Positions 61,604-64,000 of a stretch of 64,000 nucleotides of DNA are shown here, one piece after another (positions within the stretch are counted from its first letter, which is position 1; every line of letters starts with the position of its first letter). The notes beneath the pieces were generated by a model, which worked only from the letters and a program-made list of their open reading frames with translations, ran no database searches and was not told the origin of the DNA. Where the stretch lies: NCBI GenBank assembly GCA_017461725.1, contig JAFTXG010000004.1, positions 62,001 through 126,000 on the forward strand, given 5' to 3'. This DNA comes from Lachnospiraceae bacterium. Its GTDB lineage: Bacteria > Bacillota > Clostridia > Lachnospirales > Lachnospiraceae. The position numbers and the translations under genes were made by a program.

Positions 61604-63157
61604 ATGGATCTGACAACCAAAACCATACATATGGCAACGGTCCGGGGAACTGCGCTCACGCAGATTACCCTGGACGATGATTTTATTGTGCCTGATGTGC
61701 AGCCGGACATTGAACGGCTCATTGCCGATCAGGGCAATCTGGTCATCACCGATGTGCGAAAGACACCCGGCAAAGCTGACATCAGCGGTCAGCTGGAATT
61801 CCATGTACTCTACCAGGCTCCCGGCGGTCAGCTGGCCAGCCCACTGTCGGATAAGCTGACCTTTTCCGAGCGGATCAATCTTGAAAATCTTGAGGAACGG
61901 GATTACCTTCAGGTTCAAGGTGAAATCGAGGATCTGTCGGTGGACATCATCAACTCCCGGAAGATCAGCGTAAAGGCCATCGTCACCCTCACCTTAACCG
62001 CTGAAGGCTTGTCCGACGAAGATCTTCCGCTGGAGGTCTACGGCCCTGCCGCAGAGACGATCCGGGAGCCGCTGGAAATCTCCCGCCTGGCTCTCCGCCA
62101 CAAGGACACCTGCCGCGTCAAGGACGAATTTGACCTTCCCAGCTCACTTCCCGTCATCGGAAACCTCCTCTGGACTCAGGGCGCACTGCGCAGCATAGAG
62201 CTGCTCACCGGGGACGGCAGGCTGATGCTGAACGGCGAATTGGAAATTTTCTGTCTCTACAAGGGTGAGGCAGAGCATATCCCGATCCAATGGGTGGAGA
62301 AGACAGTGCCGATCCATCAGACCATTGAATTGCCAGCCGTGACCCAGGAAATGATTCCATTTGGCGACATCCGTCTGGGAAGCTGCTCCATCAAGGCAGA
62401 AGCCGATTATGACGGCGAGCTCCGGGTCATCACCGCCGAGGCCATCATCGATCTGGATCTGCAGCTCTACGAGGAGGAGCGGTTCTCCATCGTCAGCGAC
62501 CTCTACTCCCCCGAGCTGGAACTGGTTCCCGAATACCATATCGCCCAGTTGGAAAATATTCTGACCCGCAACAGTGCCAACATTAAAGTAAACGGAAAAC
62601 TGTCAGTCAAGAGCGACGACCGCATTCTGCAGATCATCCACGCGGACGGCAAGGTCAGCCTGGATGAGCAGCACCCCACCGGAGACGGCATCGCACTGGA
62701 GGGCACACTGACGGTCCGTGTCATGTTCCTGACTGCCAACGATTCCATGCCGATCCAGTCCATTACCGGTGTACTGCCCTTCAGCTACACCATCGATGCC
62801 GCCGGGATCGATGACAACTGTCTGTACCAGCTGAATCCCTCCGTGGAATTTTTGAATGCCATGATGCTGGGCGGCAGTGACCTGGAGATCAAGGCTGCGA
62901 TTCGCGCCGACGCTCTGGTGCGCCGCCAGTTCCCCTGTCCGCTGATCATCCGTGTAGAGGAACGCCCCTTTGACGAGAAAAAAATCCATCAACTGCCGGG
63001 CATCGTGGGCTATGTGGTCCAGGACGGTGATACCCTCTGGAAGCTGGCCAAGCGATTCCACGCGACGGTGGACTCCATCCGATCGCTGAATCAGCTGACC
63101 GGCGATGAGCTGAGGAAGGGGCAGCGGCTGCTGATCATGAAGCAGAGTAAGCTATAG
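61604..63157 (+). CDS. SPOCS (DUF3794) and LysM domain protein, spore-coat type
   Basis: 517 residues. Three SPOCS repeats are readable (around residues 30-145, 160-300 and 315-440; for example FIVPDVQPDIERLIADQGNLVITDVRKTPGKADISGQLEFHVLY begins the first). A C-terminal LysM domain reads YVVQDGDTLWKLAKRFHATVDSIRSLNQL. SPOCS and LysM proteins localise to the forespore surface or cortex/coat interface. No signal peptide, as expected for a protein acting from the mother cell. Confidence 0.9.
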   Translation: MDLTTKTIHMATVRGTALTQITLDDDFIVPDVQPDIERLIADQGNLVITDVRKTPGKADISGQLEFHVLYQAPGGQLASPLSDKLTFSERINLENLEERDYLQVQGEIEDLSVDIINSRKISVKAIVTLTLTAEGLSDEDLPLEVYGPAAETIREPLEISRLALRHKDTCRVKDEFDLPSSLPVIGNLLWTQGALRSIELLTGDGRLMLNGELEIFCLYKGEAEHIPIQWVEKTVPIHQTIELPAVTQEMIPFGDIRLGSCSIKAEADYDGELRVITAEAIIDLDLQLYEEERFSIVSDLYSPELELVPEYHIAQLENILTRNSANIKVNGKLSVKSDDRILQIIHADGKVSLDEQHPTGDGIALEGTLTVRVMFLTANDSMPIQSITGVLPFSYTIDAAGIDDNCLYQLNPSVEFLNAMMLGGSDLEIKAAIRADALVRRQFPCPLIIRVEERPFDEKKIHQLPGIVGYVVQDGDTLWKLAKRFHATVDSIRSLNQLTGDELRKGQRLLIMKQSKL

Positions 63158-63182
63158 TACGGTTCAAACAGGGGCTGTGAAA

Positions 63183-63212
63183 AATCGTCCCCGGATTGTT
63201 CCGGGGACGATT
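63183..63212. terminator. Bidirectional terminator between convergent genes
   Basis: A perfect 13-bp stem AATCGTCCCCGGA and its complement with a TTGT loop, between the SPOCS gene and the GHKL kinase. The reverse direction ends in five T residues. Confidence 0.88.
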
Positions 63213-63241
63213 CGTCATTTCGAGGTGAGGAATTCAAATTA

Positions 63242-63904
63242 TCACACCTGCGGAAGCAGTATTTCCGTTGTAAACGCACCGTCCTCGCTGTTGCGGCTGA
63301 TGTATCCGTCCAGGCGTTCCACGATCGTGTCTATGCGGACAAGCCCGAATCCGTGTCCGTCGCCCTTGGTGCTGCGGAACCGTTTCCCTTCCTTTTTCAT
63401 TTTCTTGCCCGCGGTAAAATTGGTAAAGGAAATATAGAGCTGTGTGTTCTTCATATCCATGTATACACGGATCACGCGCTGCGCCTCCGGCAGCTTCACA
63501 CTGGCCTCAATGGCATTGTCGAACAGATTTCCGATGATACAGCACAGATCAATCTCCGACGATTTCAATTTCACCGGAATATGTGCGTCTGCCACGACCT
63601 CAATCCCCTTCGCTTTTGCCAGAGAAATCTTGGAGTTGAGTATCGCATCGGTCATGGGATTGCCGGTCTTGATCACCGTGTCAACGGTGGTGAGATCCTC
63701 ATCCAAAAGGTCCAGATAGTGCCTGATCGCCTCCCAATCCTCCGATGCCGCATAGGCCTTCATTATTTGGATATGATTGCGGTAGTCATGCCGCCATCCG
63801 CGCATCTGCCGATACATATTATCGACCTCCCGATAGTGGGTCTCGATCAATTCGCGCTGATATGAAGCTATCTGTCTGTCAATTTTCTTTGAAAAAAATC
63901 CCAT
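63242..63904 (-). CDS. GHKL-domain sensor histidine kinase (AgrC/quorum type), cytoplasmic form
   Basis: About 220 residues. A short coiled-coil start leads to WRHDYRNHIQIM, where the His is the expected phosphorylation site, then the ATPase domain with IIGNLFDNAIEAS (N-box) and GHGFGLVRIDTIVERLDG (G-box). It lacks the multi-helix sensor of AgrC-type kinases, so its signal must come through a partner or a cytoplasmic cue. The ATG at 63904 (GAGGTG site) is preferred to the GTG at 63913. The partner regulator lies just upstream. Confidence 0.9.
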   Translation of the reverse strand: MGFFSKKIDRQIASYQRELIETHYREVDNMYRQMRGWRHDYRNHIQIMKAYAASEDWEAIRHYLDLLDEDLTTVDTVIKTGNPMTDAILNSKISLAKAKGIEVVADAHIPVKLKSSEIDLCCIIGNLFDNAIEASVKLPEAQRVIRVYMDMKNTQLYISFTNFTAGKKMKKEGKRFRSTKGDGHGFGLVRIDTIVERLDGYISRNSEDGAFTTEILLPQV

Positions 63905-63909
63905 CTGTC

Positions 63910-64000
63910 TCACCTCATATTGATAATGGCCCGGTTCACCCCGTCATACGCTCCTCTGGGCAGGGGAATGGCGGTCCCATCGTTCAGCCTGATCTCCGTC
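63910..64000 (-). CDS. C-terminal end of a LytTR-type response regulator (cut by window edge)
   Basis: The last 29 residues before the stop read EIRLNDGTAIPLPRGAYDGV followed by NRAII, the end of a LytTR DNA-binding domain. The stop lies five bases before the kinase start, giving a regulator-kinase operon. The receiver domain would lie beyond the window. Confidence 0.65.
   Translation of the reverse strand, partial: TEIRLNDGTAIPLPRGAYDGVNRAIINMR

Noticed and set aside
1-64000. tRNA or rRNA genes
   Set aside because: No cloverleaf with a T-loop consensus and no rRNA-like stretch was noticed on reading; a tRNA search program would settle it.

Overview
The window looks like part of a chromosome from a spore-forming, anaerobic gut-type member of the Clostridia, most likely Lachnospiraceae. 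The reasons are a SCIFF peptide with its radical SAM maturase, a SPOCS/LysM spore-type protein, a rubrerythrin/rubredoxin/ferritin oxygen-defence set under a PerR-like regulator, LplB/LplC-type sugar permeases without a local ATPase, YesM/YesN-type two-component control, and the Firmicutes gene order gdpP-rplI-dnaB. This is inference from gene content; no database search was possible. By eye the left 24 kb is more AT-rich than the right 40 kb.

1-23.8 kb is a carbohydrate-use island. A divergent YesM-like kinase and YesN-like regulator (8810-12055) separate two reverse-strand operons. The first carries two permeases and a large solute-binding lipoprotein, then, behind an internal terminator, a propeller-type protein, two Gfo/Idh/MocA oxidoreductases, a TIM-barrel isomerase and a glycerophosphodiesterase cut by the window edge. 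The second carries a GH39-like enzyme, a beta-lactamase-fold serine hydrolase of different base composition, two TIM-barrel isomerases, a GH42-like enzyme and a metallo-beta-lactamase-fold protein. A DUF5107/TPR protein, a divergent AraC regulator and the stub of a lost oxidoreductase close the island.

24-39 kb is mostly housekeeping: rplM-rpsI with a strong promoter, an iron alcohol dehydrogenase, a Pit-type phosphate transporter with its DUF47 partner behind possible Pho boxes, a MerR-like protein, a flavin reductase, dnaB, rplI, the cyclic-di-AMP phosphodiesterase gdpP, and a heterodimeric ABC exporter with a MarR-like operator but no marR beside it. Three long intergenic spaces here hold palindromic, repeat-like DNA.

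39-49 kb is the most unusual part: one reverse-strand operon joining two sugar-importer permeases, an HlyD/RND-type adaptor, a MacB-like single-domain permease without the usual transmembrane bundle, and two very large lipoproteins that look like a beta-propeller fused to a solute-binding domain. No ATPase is encoded with them.

49.4-52 kb is the peroxide/iron set: PerR, reverse rubrerythrin, a zinc-ribbon protein, a 44-residue rubredoxin and ferritin, with two matching PerR-box-like palindromes. 52-64 kb carries an aromatic-acid-exporter-like membrane protein, scfA and scfB split by a terminator, a PLP decarboxylase, a decayed M24 peptidase, an orphan CofE-like ligase, a membrane protein, a TPR/WG-repeat protein, a truncated PHP phosphatase, a PrcB-like lipoprotein, the SPOCS/LysM protein, and a GHKL kinase with the end of a LytTR regulator at the right edge.
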